Notes: generated by a model from the sequence alone, not told the origin. Positions 1-6,817 are shown, numbered from the stretch's first letter. The stretch: DNA of 9,684 nucleotides from Firmicutes bacterium UBA1702 (GCA_002320005.1 DCJK01000044.1:1-9684); one strand, 5' to 3'. Translations and numbers: made by a program.

Positions 1-5
1 AAAAC

Positions 6-19
6 GCCCCCGCCGGGGC
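6..19 (-). terminator. possible GC-rich terminator hairpin at the window edge
   Basis: A five-base-pair all-GC stem (GCCCC at 6-10, GGGGC at 15-19) closes a four-base loop. On the minus strand it is followed by G and then TTTT (positions 4-1), the form of an intrinsic terminator for leftward transcription. The stem is short and the window ends in the T-run, so the full tail cannot be seen. It lies just before the YhcG relic and would not terminate that gene. Confidence 0.3.
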
Positions 20-32
20 ATGGATACACACT

Positions 33-427
33 ATGAATGAGATAGCGAAGTATGGCGATATGATCAATGAAATCAAAGAGGTTTTGCAGTCTCCACGGCA
101 GAACGTAGCGCAGCAGGTGAACACAGAGCTGTTAACTACTTGCTGGAATATCGGGCGCATTATCGTGGAGCATGAGCAGCAAAGCAAGGAACATGCTGAA
201 TACGGACAGCAGACATTAAATAACTGTCCAGAGTGCTGACAAAGGAATTTGGCAAGGGATTTTCCCGTTCCAATCTGCAAAATATGAGAGCGTTTTACCT
301 CACCTATCAAAAATGCCAGACACCGTCTGGCAAATTGAGCTGGTCACACTATAGTCTTACTCGTTACTTCTTCCTGCAAAATGTAACTCCTTTGGGGTAT
401 GCGAAAAGGGATGCTGCCTTGCGGTAA
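33..427 (+). pseudogene. frameshifted and truncated YhcG/DUF1016 family nuclease relic
   Basis: Two adjoining reading frames together resemble the N-terminal domain of YhcG/DUF1016 proteins, which normally carry a C-terminal PDDEXK nuclease domain. Frame one (33-239) gives a start with MNEIAKYGDMINEI, then CWNIGRIIVEHEQQ and AEYGQQTLNN. Frame two is offset by one base and continues with LSRVLTKEFGKGFSRSNLQ and, near 338-352, LSWSHY. One base appears to have been lost around 216-224, because the family-like reading resumes at 224 immediately after in-frame residues NN. After LSWSHY (position 352) the translation no longer looks like the family and stops at 427, so most of the usual protein of roughly 340 residues, including the nuclease domain, is missing. 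No good ribosome binding site is visible before 33. Seen directly: the frame change and truncation. Known: the family domain order. Inferred: the gene is dead. Confidence 0.75.
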
Positions 428-437
428 CATCCCTTTT
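404..437. terminator. bidirectional intrinsic terminator
   Basis: A perfect ten-base-pair stem (AAAAGGGATG at 404-413 with CATCCCTTTT at 428-437) encloses a 14-base loop that can pair further as TGCC/GGTA. It has an A-run on one side and a T-run on the other, so it can act in both directions. On the minus strand it lies about 130 bases past the acyl-CoA synthetase stop and is the best candidate terminator for that operon. On the plus strand it overlaps the end of the YhcG relic. Confidence 0.65.
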
Positions 438-481
438 GTCGCTTGGTTATTCAATTTTTGAGCTAACCTGTTTGCCCACTG

Positions 482-544
482 CCCTTAAAAGCGTTGATTT
501 TATTGGATTCTTGCTTGTTTTCTTATGTCAACGCTCTTAAAGGG
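482..544. repeat. imperfect inverted repeat with 16-17 bp arms
   Basis: The left arm CCCTTAAAAGCGTTGA (482-497) is nearly the reverse complement of the right arm TCAACGCTCTTAAAGGG (528-544). Eight bases at the inner end pair perfectly (GCGTTGA plus a flanking A, giving AGCGTTGA/TCAACGCT), and the outer part matches apart from small insertions. The arms are separated by 30 AT-rich bases. No T-run follows on either strand, so it is not a typical terminator. It fills much of the gap between the YhcG relic and the acyl-CoA synthetase stop. It could be a structured 3' untranslated element or a remnant of a small mobile element. Confidence 0.55.
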
Positions 545-550
545 TGTGTC

Positions 551-573
551 TTTATTTATTTATTTATTTATTT
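551..573. repeat. TTTA tetranucleotide tract
   Basis: Five tandem copies of TTTA followed by TTT run across the stop codon of the acyl-CoA synthetase gene (stop at 568-570, minus strand). Gain or loss of units would leave the protein unchanged, because the stop is read at the first unit whatever the copy number. Confidence 0.8.
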
Positions 574-2436
574 CTCTTCTTTTTTGTCTTTTGCAAGTTC
601 TGCATAGCGCTTGATTTTCAAGGTGCTGGTCTTTTCAAACTGATCTGTCTTTATTTCCAGCTTTTTAACCGTCTTGTAGTTGGACAGTTTGCGGTTAACC
701 TGCTTGATTTTCTCCCACAGTATCTTATATATCTCATCTTCGCCGAGGCCTTCACCATGGGAGCTTTCAATCTCTTCCATATTAGGAATTACCCTTGCGG
801 TTATGATAAGTTCTTTTTCTCCGGCAACTTCTTTGCCGTAAACCATGCACTCCTGGATTTCAGGAACCTTTCCCAGAAGGCCCTCAATCTCTTCCGGATA
901 TATGTTCTTTCCGTTCTGGGTTACTATTACATTCTTGCTTCTTCCGGTGATATATACGAAGCCATCTTCATCCATATATCCTATATCTCCGGAATTAAAC
1001 CAGCCGTCCTTTATGGCGTCTGATGTTGCTTCAGGATCTTCATAATATCCCAGCATAACGGTTTTACCTTTTATCCATATTTCACCTTCGCCCTTTTCGT
1101 TAGGCTCATGTATCTTTATTTCATCGCATACAACCGCTTTACCTGCCGATCCGATTCTCGTATCGTAATCAGGCGTCAGTGCAGCGATAGGCGCGGTTTC
1201 CGTAAGCCCGTAGCCCTGAAGGAACAGTATACCTATATCCTCAAACCATTTGCCTACTTTGGCATCTATCGGAGCAGCCGCAGAAACCACTATTCTGAGC
1301 CTTCCGCCCAGGTTTTCATAAATTTCCTTAAATACTTTTTTCTTGACATCTATACCCAGGTTCTTAAGGCCATTAGTCAGCGTTATCATTGATTTTACTG
1401 CTGAGGCTTTGCCGCTCTTTTCAATGGACTGAGTTATCTTTTTGTGAAGAGTTTCAATAAGCAGAGGAACTGCCAGAATTGCAGTAGGTGAAGTTTCTTT
1501 CATGTCATTTGCAATGTGCTTCAGTCCCTGGCATACTGCCACCGACGCACCCATAGCCATAGGATACAGAAATCCTATTGTGGATTCATAGGTATGATGC
1601 AAAGGCAGCACCGAAAACAGTCTGTCCTCCGGTGTCAGATATACATATGGAGTTACCGCGTTTATGTTGTAGGCCAGATTTGTATTGGAAATCATAACTC
1701 CTTTAGCCGCGGAAGTGGTGCCGCTGGTAAAAATAAGCACTGCAAAGGCATCCGGATCTATCTCGGTATCAATATAACCTGTATAGCCCATATCCACCAA
1801 GAATTTACCTTCTTCCATGACATAATCCAGTCCGGCAAATCTTCCGCTGAGTTTCTCGTCGGAGTACATTTCAAAGAAGAATTTAACTCCCGGGCAATGG
1901 TTTGCTACCTTCTTTATAAGATCTTTTTTTCTCGGTGAGAAGATCACCGCAGCAGCCTCTGATCTTTTAATTATGTTTTCCAGTTCGTTTTCCGGAAGTT
2001 CTTTGTCTGTAGGCACTGCAATGCCGGCTCCGCAGAGCATGGCCATGTATGATACATACCATTGGTATGTGGTTTCCCCGATTATGAGGACCTTTTCGCC
2101 TTTGAGTTTGAAGGCTTTGGACAGCCCGGTTCCCAGATTGATTACATCCTCTCTGAATTTTCCGTATGATATTTCCTCGAAAGATCCCTTTCTGTTGAAC
2201 TTTTCCAGAATAAAAGTTCTGTCCTTGAAGAGAGTTGTGGAGCGTTCAAACACTTCTTTTATTGTGGAATAAGAAGTTCCCGGATAGCCCTCACTGCCTG
2301 CTGTCTTGCGGCTCTTCTGCAGTTTTTCCAGTTCCTCGGGAGTATATTCAATCTTAAGTTCTTCTATGTCTTCGATGTCCCTCATGGTATACTTCGGAAG
2401 TTTGAAGTTCGGGACTTTTTTTAATATCCTTGCCAT
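568..2436 (-). CDS. long-chain fatty acid--CoA ligase (AMP-forming)
   Basis: This 622-residue AMP-binding enzyme should activate a fatty acid with ATP and CoA, through an acyl-adenylate, to acyl-CoA for lipid synthesis or remodelling. The core motifs of the family are all visible. The ATP-binding loop is FTSGTTSAAKG (236-246). The adenylate motif is YGLTET (409-414). SGD (482-484) and GRSKNVIVTQNGKNIYPEE (498-516) form the hinge region typical of bacterial long-chain acyl-CoA synthetases. KTSTLKIKR (602-610) carries the expected catalytic lysine K607, with Leu in place of the usual Gly before it, as in several long-chain enzymes. There is no signal peptide or clear membrane helix, so it is probably cytosolic or peripheral. 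The start at 2436 is preceded by AAGGGGG six bases upstream. The gene lies 38 bases after the SpoVAF-like gene on the same strand and is probably co-transcribed with it. Chain-length specificity cannot be read from the sequence. Confidence 0.9.
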   Translation of the reverse strand: MARILKKVPNFKLPKYTMRDIEDIEELKIEYTPEELEKLQKSRKTAGSEGYPGTSYSTIKEVFERSTTLFKDRTFILEKFNRKGSFEEISYGKFREDVINLGTGLSKAFKLKGEKVLIIGETTYQWYVSYMAMLCGAGIAVPTDKELPENELENIIKRSEAAAVIFSPRKKDLIKKVANHCPGVKFFFEMYSDEKLSGRFAGLDYVMEEGKFLVDMGYTGYIDTEIDPDAFAVLIFTSGTTSAAKGVMISNTNLAYNINAVTPYVYLTPEDRLFSVLPLHHTYESTIGFLYPMAMGASVAVCQGLKHIANDMKETSPTAILAVPLLIETLHKKITQSIEKSGKASAVKSMITLTNGLKNLGIDVKKKVFKEIYENLGGRLRIVVSAAAPIDAKVGKWFEDIGILFLQGYGLTETAPIAALTPDYDTRIGSAGKAVVCDEIKIHEPNEKGEGEIWIKGKTVMLGYYEDPEATSDAIKDGWFNSGDIGYMDEDGFVYITGRSKNVIVTQNGKNIYPEEIEGLLGKVPEIQECMVYGKEVAGEKELIITARVIPNMEEIESSHGEGLGEDEIYKILWEKIKQVNRKLSNYKTVKKLEIKTDQFEKTSTLKIKRYAELAKDKKEEK

Positions 2437-2448
2437 ATCTATCCCCCT

Positions 2449-2469
2449 TACCTTAAAGATAATAAGGTA
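2449..2469 (-). other. small intergenic hairpin between the germination gene and acyl-CoA ligase
   Basis: A perfect seven-base-pair inverted repeat (TACCTTA at 2449-2455, TAAGGTA at 2463-2469) with a seven-base loop fills the spacer after the SpoVAF-like stop. Its downstream arm touches the first bases of the Shine-Dalgarno sequence of the acyl-CoA ligase (2443-2450). It is AU-rich and has no T-tail, so it is not a terminator. It might tune translation or mRNA processing between the two genes. Confidence 0.35.
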
Positions 2470-2474
2470 TTATA

Positions 2475-3935
2475 TCACTTTTTCCTGCGAAAAATCAATC
2501 TTTTTAACACTTTACCATCAAAGGGAATGAGAGGATAAAGGTACGAACCACCTGTCAGGGTCCTGGTAGATGCCAATACCGCTATGGAAATCACCGCTCC
2601 GGCGATAAATCCGCCTGCGCCCAGGAATCCTGCTCCAAGTATCATGAGAATCCTTGAAAATTTTATTCCGTAGCTCAGTTCGATGCTTGGCTGGGTAAAG
2701 CTGGCCAGTGCCACCACAGCCATGCATAGAATTGTCTGCGGTATGAACCATCCTGATTCCACGCTGAATTCTCCCAGTATCAGAGCTCCAATGACAGACA
2801 GCGACATACCCAGAGATTCGGGTGTGTTTAATGAAGCCAGCTTCAAACCATCAATAGCTATTTCCAGCAGCAGGAACTGCAGAAGGATGGGAACTGCAAA
2901 ATTTTCCTCCGGTATAAAAAAGGCAAGAACTTCAGGTGTAAATTCCTCATACTGTATTATCAGCATGTATATCGGAGTAAGAAACAGTATCACAAAAAAA
3001 TTCAGAGTCCGCAGCATCCTGAAATAATTACCCGTTATCTGAGGAAAGTAGAAATCATCTATATCCTGCAGAAAATCAAAGACCCCTACAGGAAGGAGCA
3101 TTACCGTCGGTGAATTGTCGACTATGACTGCTATTTTGCCTTCTGTTATATGTGCAGATATAATGTCAGGCCTCTGGGAATATCTTACCTTCGGAAAAGG
3201 ATTAAATCCATGGTACGCTCCTATGGATCGCATCAGAGACTCCAGCAGGCTCTGATCTCCGGCTGTAAGACTTTCTATTTTCAGTTCTTTTATTTGTTTC
3301 TTCAGTTTCTCAAGCATGCCTTTGTCTGCCCTGTCCTTCATGTAGCACAGCACAACATCTGTCTTGCTTGCTTTTCCGACGGAATTATGCTCAAAAATCA
3401 GATTGTTGTCTCGTATTCTTCTCCTTATAAGGCCTATGTTGTCCATCATGTTTTCGGTAAATCCATCCTTGGAACCCCTGAGAGATTTTTCCTTCTCCGG
3501 TTCCTCTGCTGATCGTCCGGGATAATCTCGGGTGTCCATAATCATTATCTTGTCAAGTCCCTCGATAATCAGCGGCGTCAGCCCGGCATACATCTTCTCT
3601 TCAGCTTGGGCACAGCAGTCTCTGACGGCCTCCTGGCTCCAGTATATGGCTTTTTTGCTGTCATCTCCCTTTACTCGTGTATTTACCACGCTGCTGTCGA
3701 GGAAAGGCAGTTTTTCCTCCAGAAACTGACGACTGGTGTGCACTTCATCCATGCTCTCAGGCAGTATTTTCATCAGGCTGATCAGAATACGCTGCGTCTT
3801 TTCTCCATCAGTAAGTCCGTCGGTAAAAAACATCGCAGCTCTTCTTCCGCCTATTTTCAGCCGGCGTTCCAATATGTCAAAGCTCTCACCGATAGGGAGA
3901 TCTTCTCTCAGGATTTTCAGGTATTTGTTGTACAT
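2475..3935 (-). CDS. GerA-family spore germination protein, SpoVAF-like
   Basis: This 486-residue protein belongs to the GerA/SpoVAF family of inner-membrane proteins of spores, which take part in ion release during germination. The N-terminal half (1-300) is soluble and carries family signatures: GESFDILERRLKIGG (16-30), the segment from 128 with MDTRDYPGR, EEPEKEKSLRGSKDGF (144-159), RRRIRD (171-176), SKTDVVLCY (190-198) and NPFPKVRYSQRPD (245-257). The wording around DTRDYPGR and VRYSQRPD resembles SpoVAF more than GerAA. The second half has about five hydrophobic segments (near 311-328, 345-362, 377-390, 398-415, 427-457) and the conserved LNTPESLG (369-376) and GALILGEFSVESGWF (383-397). 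The length matches the family. The start at 3935 has AAAGGAGA six bases upstream. No GerB, GerC or SpoVA partner is present here; the downstream neighbour is an acyl-CoA ligase. Confidence 0.88.
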   Translation of the reverse strand: MYNKYLKILREDLPIGESFDILERRLKIGGRRAAMFFTDGLTDGEKTQRILISLMKILPESMDEVHTSRQFLEEKLPFLDSSVVNTRVKGDDSKKAIYWSQEAVRDCCAQAEEKMYAGLTPLIIEGLDKIMIMDTRDYPGRSAEEPEKEKSLRGSKDGFTENMMDNIGLIRRRIRDNNLIFEHNSVGKASKTDVVLCYMKDRADKGMLEKLKKQIKELKIESLTAGDQSLLESLMRSIGAYHGFNPFPKVRYSQRPDIISAHITEGKIAVIVDNSPTVMLLPVGVFDFLQDIDDFYFPQITGNYFRMLRTLNFFVILFLTPIYMLIIQYEEFTPEVLAFFIPEENFAVPILLQFLLLEIAIDGLKLASLNTPESLGMSLSVIGALILGEFSVESGWFIPQTILCMAVVALASFTQPSIELSYGIKFSRILMILGAGFLGAGGFIAGAVISIAVLASTRTLTGGSYLYPLIPFDGKVLKRLIFRRKK

Positions 3936-3974
3936 TTAATGTCTCCTTTCGTTCCTTTTTATTCTTCCAAAATC

Positions 3975-4003
3975 TTGCCATTTCATACTTTTGCATATAT
4001 AAT
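3975..4003 (+). promoter_or_regulatory. sigma-A-type promoter of gltX
   Basis: TTGCCA (3975-3980) and a perfect TATAAT (3998-4003) are separated by 17 bases, the ideal spacing for the vegetative sigma factor. The predicted start of transcription is near 4010, about 30 bases before the gltX ATG. This leader is too short for a T-box riboswitch, so gltX does not appear to be under tRNA-sensing control here. Confidence 0.75.
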
Positions 4004-4038
4004 TAGTAAGTCAGAAAAATACCGGGAGGTTTTTATAA

Positions 4039-5697
4039 ATGGATTATCAGCGACTGGCGGAGATTCTTTTTCCTGATGTGGACAAGACTCCGGAATATTA
4101 TGAAGAAGTTTTCCCAAAGAGAGAACTGCCGGAGGGTGCTAAAGTCACACGACTGGGGCCAAGCCCTACAGGCTTCATACATCTTGGCAATCTTTTCGGG
4201 GCTTTTGCCGATGAGAGGCTGGCTCATCAGTCATCAGGCATTTTCTATCTCAGAATAGAGGATACTGACGACAAAAGATTTGTAGACGGAGCAGTAGATG
4301 TTATCATCAATTCCTTGCGTTTCTTTGACATCAGATTTGACGAAGGTGCTTCGGCAGAAGGGGAAACCGGCTCCTACGGCAGTTATACCCAAAGCAAGAG
4401 AGGACCTATATACCGGTGCTTTGCAAAAAAACTGGTCTCTGAGGGCAAAGCTTACCCTTGCTTCCTTACCGAAGAAGAAATCGCATCCATTAGAGCAGAA
4501 CAGGAGGCAATTAAAGCAAATCCCGGAATATACGGAAAATGGGCAAAGAGCCGAAACCTGACTATTGAAGAAATTGAAGAAAAACTTTCTGCAGGTCTTC
4601 CGTATGTAATAAGACTCAAATCCGATGGGGATATGAGTCTTCCTGAAGATCAGATAAAGCGTTTCCGGGTTGAGGACGCTATACGCGGTACCCTTGATAT
4701 GCCTGTAAACGACCAGGATACAGTCCTCCTTAAGGCCAACGGCATTCCTACCTACCATTTTGCTCATGTGGTCGACGATCATCTCATGAGAACAACCCAC
4801 GTGGTAAGGGGCGCCGAATGGCTGCCTTCTCTTCCCATTCATGTGGAATTGTTTGAGAAGCTTGGATGGGAACTTCCGATATATTGCCATACAGCCCAGC
4901 TTATGAAAATAGGAGAGGACGGCAACAAGCGCAAGCTTTCCAAGAGAAAGGATCCTGAGCTGTCTCTGGACTACTACAGGAAACTGGGTTATCATCCGGC
5001 TGCAGTGAGAGAATATTTGATGACTATCCTCAACTCCAACTTTGAAGAATGGAGAATTGCAAATCCTGATGCGGACATGAATGAATTCAATTTTACCACG
5101 GAAAAGATGAGCAATTCCGGTGCACTCTTTGACCTTAACAAGCTCAATGATGTCAGCAAAGATGTGCTTCTCAAGGTAACCGCTTCTGATCTGGCTGATT
5201 TTCTTCAAAACTGGTCAGAAGAATTCAGACCGGAACTGTCCTACATGTTTGAAGATCGCAAATATCTGGAGAGAATTCTTGACATAGGAAGGCACGAGTC
5301 AAAACCGAGGAAAGACCACATATATGCAGATCAGATGGTGGAAAATCTCAGCTATTTCTTCGACAGCACCTTCCGCATACAGGAAGACTTCCCTGCGGAA
5401 GCCGCAGATGATGCGGATACAATCCTTGAAAAATACCTTGAAAGCTACAATCACAGCGACAGTCAGGATCAGTGGTTTGACAAAATCCGCCGGATTGCTT
5501 CGGATCTGGGATATGCCGCAAAGCCTAAGGATTTCAAGAAGCATCCTGAAGAATATAAGGGTCATGTAGGCCATGTAAGCACCATCATCAGAATTGCGGT
5601 GATGGGTCGCAGCCAGTCTCCTGATGTATGGGAGATTCAGCAGATTCTGGGAGAATTCCGGACCCGTGAGAGAATTAAAGCCTGCCTGAACAGATAA
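4039..5697 (+). CDS. gltX: glutamate--tRNA ligase (glutamyl-tRNA synthetase)
   Basis: This class I aminoacyl-tRNA synthetase of 552 residues attaches glutamate to tRNA-Glu in the cytosol. The HIGH signature appears as HLGN within GPSPTGFIHLGN (40-51), followed by YLRIEDTDDKR (70-80). The KMSKS signature appears as KLSKR (299-303). The remaining part forms the stem-contact and anticodon-binding domains. It is longer than the roughly 470-residue enterobacterial enzyme but agrees with the long version common in Clostridia, which also begins with a segment like PKRELPEGAKVTR (26-38). The zinc-site region reads YPCFLTEEE (139-147), with one Cys where many relatives have Cys-x-Cys. Whether the enzyme also charges tRNA-Gln (non-discriminating, needing GatCAB) cannot be told. 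The start is supported by GGGAGG nine bases upstream. The gene stands alone, with its own promoter and terminator. Confidence 0.95.
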   Translation: MDYQRLAEILFPDVDKTPEYYEEVFPKRELPEGAKVTRLGPSPTGFIHLGNLFGAFADERLAHQSSGIFYLRIEDTDDKRFVDGAVDVIINSLRFFDIRFDEGASAEGETGSYGSYTQSKRGPIYRCFAKKLVSEGKAYPCFLTEEEIASIRAEQEAIKANPGIYGKWAKSRNLTIEEIEEKLSAGLPYVIRLKSDGDMSLPEDQIKRFRVEDAIRGTLDMPVNDQDTVLLKANGIPTYHFAHVVDDHLMRTTHVVRGAEWLPSLPIHVELFEKLGWELPIYCHTAQLMKIGEDGNKRKLSKRKDPELSLDYYRKLGYHPAAVREYLMTILNSNFEEWRIANPDADMNEFNFTTEKMSNSGALFDLNKLNDVSKDVLLKVTASDLADFLQNWSEEFRPELSYMFEDRKYLERILDIGRHESKPRKDHIYADQMVENLSYFFDSTFRIQEDFPAEAADDADTILEKYLESYNHSDSQDQWFDKIRRIASDLGYAAKPKDFKKHPEEYKGHVGHVSTIIRIAVMGRSQSPDVWEIQQILGEFRTRERIKACLNR

Positions 5698-5702
5698 AAA
5701 TC

Positions 5703-5745
5703 AAAATGCCACATAAAGCGTTGTTTACGCCTGCTGTGGCATTTT
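5703..5745. terminator. bidirectional terminator between gltX and the left LuxR-type gene
   Basis: A perfect 11-base-pair stem (AAAATGCCACA at 5703-5713, TGTGGCATTTT at 5735-5745) contains a nested four-base-pair stem (GCGT at 5718-5721, ACGC at 5727-5730). It starts five bases after the gltX stop and ends ten bases before the stop of the converging regulator gene. It has A- and T-runs on its two sides, so it can end transcripts from both directions. Confidence 0.85.
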
Positions 5746-5755
5746 ATATTGGCCG

Positions 5756-6715
5756 TTACAATCTGTTGTGCAGAGGCTTTATATCCATGCCTCCAATAAT
5801 TTCCGCCGCCTGAAGCCTTCCTGCTGCTCCAAGTTTTCTATACAGCTTGGAAGTATGCACCTTAACCGTGTTCACAGACAGAAAAAGCTGGTCGGCCATT
5901 TCTTTATTACTCTTGCCCTGACATATAAGCCGAGCTATTTCTTTTTCTCTTTCACTTAATCCATACTTTACTGCTATGCTGTCAAAGTGCGTCTCTACAG
6001 ACGTGGTTATCTTCTCCGGCCCGGACTTTTTACAGCAGTTAAGCATGAAAACCGTGTTGAAAACATTGAATATCAGCCAGAAAATCATGTAAATTTCCTT
6101 GTCGTTTTTGAAATAATCCCAAGTTGTTCGTGAATCTATAATTCCTGCTGTAACCACCATGCATAAAAACGCGAATACAGCATTGTAAACAACCATATAC
6201 AGCCTTGCATCTTTGCTGCTTTTTTCATAAATTAAAGCAGCGTACCTTGCTCCGCAGTATATCATTGCCGCAAGAGGAATGCAGTTAAGCGCTGCCATTG
6301 CAGCTGCGTATTTGTCTTCACCAATATGTATAAATTCTGTGGTGTACAGTATATCAAACCACAATATAATAACGGCTGCAGATGCGAAAAACAGTCCCTT
6401 CATCAGTTCCTTATCTTTCCCCGCCCACTTTCTTTCTATCTCTGTAAAAAAATAAACCAGTCCTACTTCCAGTACATTTTCAAAAATGTATATACAGCTT
6501 ACGCTTTCCTTTCCCCATTGACTTCCAAGAAAAATAATCAGAAAGTCACATAAGTTGAAAATGACTATTGCACTTAGAAACACCAGGGTTTCCCCGCTTT
6601 TTACAGGCTCCATCCTCACCGCCAGATTTTTCCTACGTGTCATCAGCTCCATGGCAAAAGGCATCATTCCTGCCATCATAGTGAAAATATAGCCTATCTG
6701 TATCACCTGCCTCAT
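5756..6715 (-). CDS. membrane-bound LuxR-family transcriptional regulator (left paralogue)
   Basis: This 319-residue protein has an N-terminal membrane domain and a C-terminal LuxR-type DNA-binding domain. Seven hydrophobic helices are visible near 6-24, 44-63, 74-91, 106-124, 137-155, 172-192 and 210-226. Positive charges cluster in the loops at 27-39 and 94-106 and after 227, which places the N-terminus outside and the C-terminus inside. The DNA-binding domain (about 252-305) shows LSEREKEIARLICQGKSNKE (253-272) and LFLSVNTVKVHTSKLYRKLG (277-296), the classic tetrahelical pattern. There is no receiver domain, so signals are probably sensed by the membrane part itself. The start at 6715 has AAGGAG about eight bases upstream. 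The right-hand paralogue (8643-9623) lies beyond nhaC and shares about half its residues. Its ligand and target genes are unknown; regulation of nhaC is a guess from position. Confidence 0.85.
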   Translation of the reverse strand: MRQVIQIGYIFTMMAGMMPFAMELMTRRKNLAVRMEPVKSGETLVFLSAIVIFNLCDFLIIFLGSQWGKESVSCIYIFENVLEVGLVYFFTEIERKWAGKDKELMKGLFFASAAVIILWFDILYTTEFIHIGEDKYAAAMAALNCIPLAAMIYCGARYAALIYEKSSKDARLYMVVYNAVFAFLCMVVTAGIIDSRTTWDYFKNDKEIYMIFWLIFNVFNTVFMLNCCKKSGPEKITTSVETHFDSIAVKYGLSEREKEIARLICQGKSNKEMADQLFLSVNTVKVHTSKLYRKLGAAGRLQAAEIIGGMDIKPLHNRL

Positions 6716-6744
6716 GGTCTTTCTCCTTCCCCTACTTCATCAAC

Positions 6745-6750
6745 ATTATA
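6745..6750 (-). promoter_or_regulatory. probable -10 element for the left LuxR-type gene
   Basis: On the minus strand a perfect TATAAT lies about 30 bases before the ATG. An A-rich stretch (around 6770-6790, read as A-runs on the minus strand) lies upstream. No convincing -35 hexamer is present at 16-18 bases, so the promoter may rely on the A-rich upstream DNA or an activator. Confidence 0.4.
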
Positions 6751-6817
6751 TTTCTCTTTTCTTCCATTTCATTTTATTTTTTTTCTTCAAAGTTCGACAT
6801 CCTTCATCTAAAAGTGT

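Noticed and set aside
482..544. Integron attC-like site
   Set aside because: The inverted repeat contains GTTGA and TCAAC, but the core sites do not match the conserved GTTRRRY/RYYYAAC pattern, and no cassette or integrase is present.
544..1023. 159-residue open frame on the plus strand opposite the acyl-CoA ligase
   Set aside because: It overlaps the ligase motifs on the other strand, and its hydrophobic start comes from the TTTA tract and reversed lysine codons. It is not a credible membrane protein gene.
4003..4038. T-box riboswitch in front of gltX
   Set aside because: The leader from the predicted transcription start is only about 30 bases, far too short for a T-box, and no terminator hairpin or T-box core is visible.
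4234..5208. 324-residue open frame on the minus strand opposite gltX
   Set aside because: It lies wholly inside gltX, which has clear class I synthetase motifs, and its own translation shows no recognisable domain. It is a shadow of the real gene.
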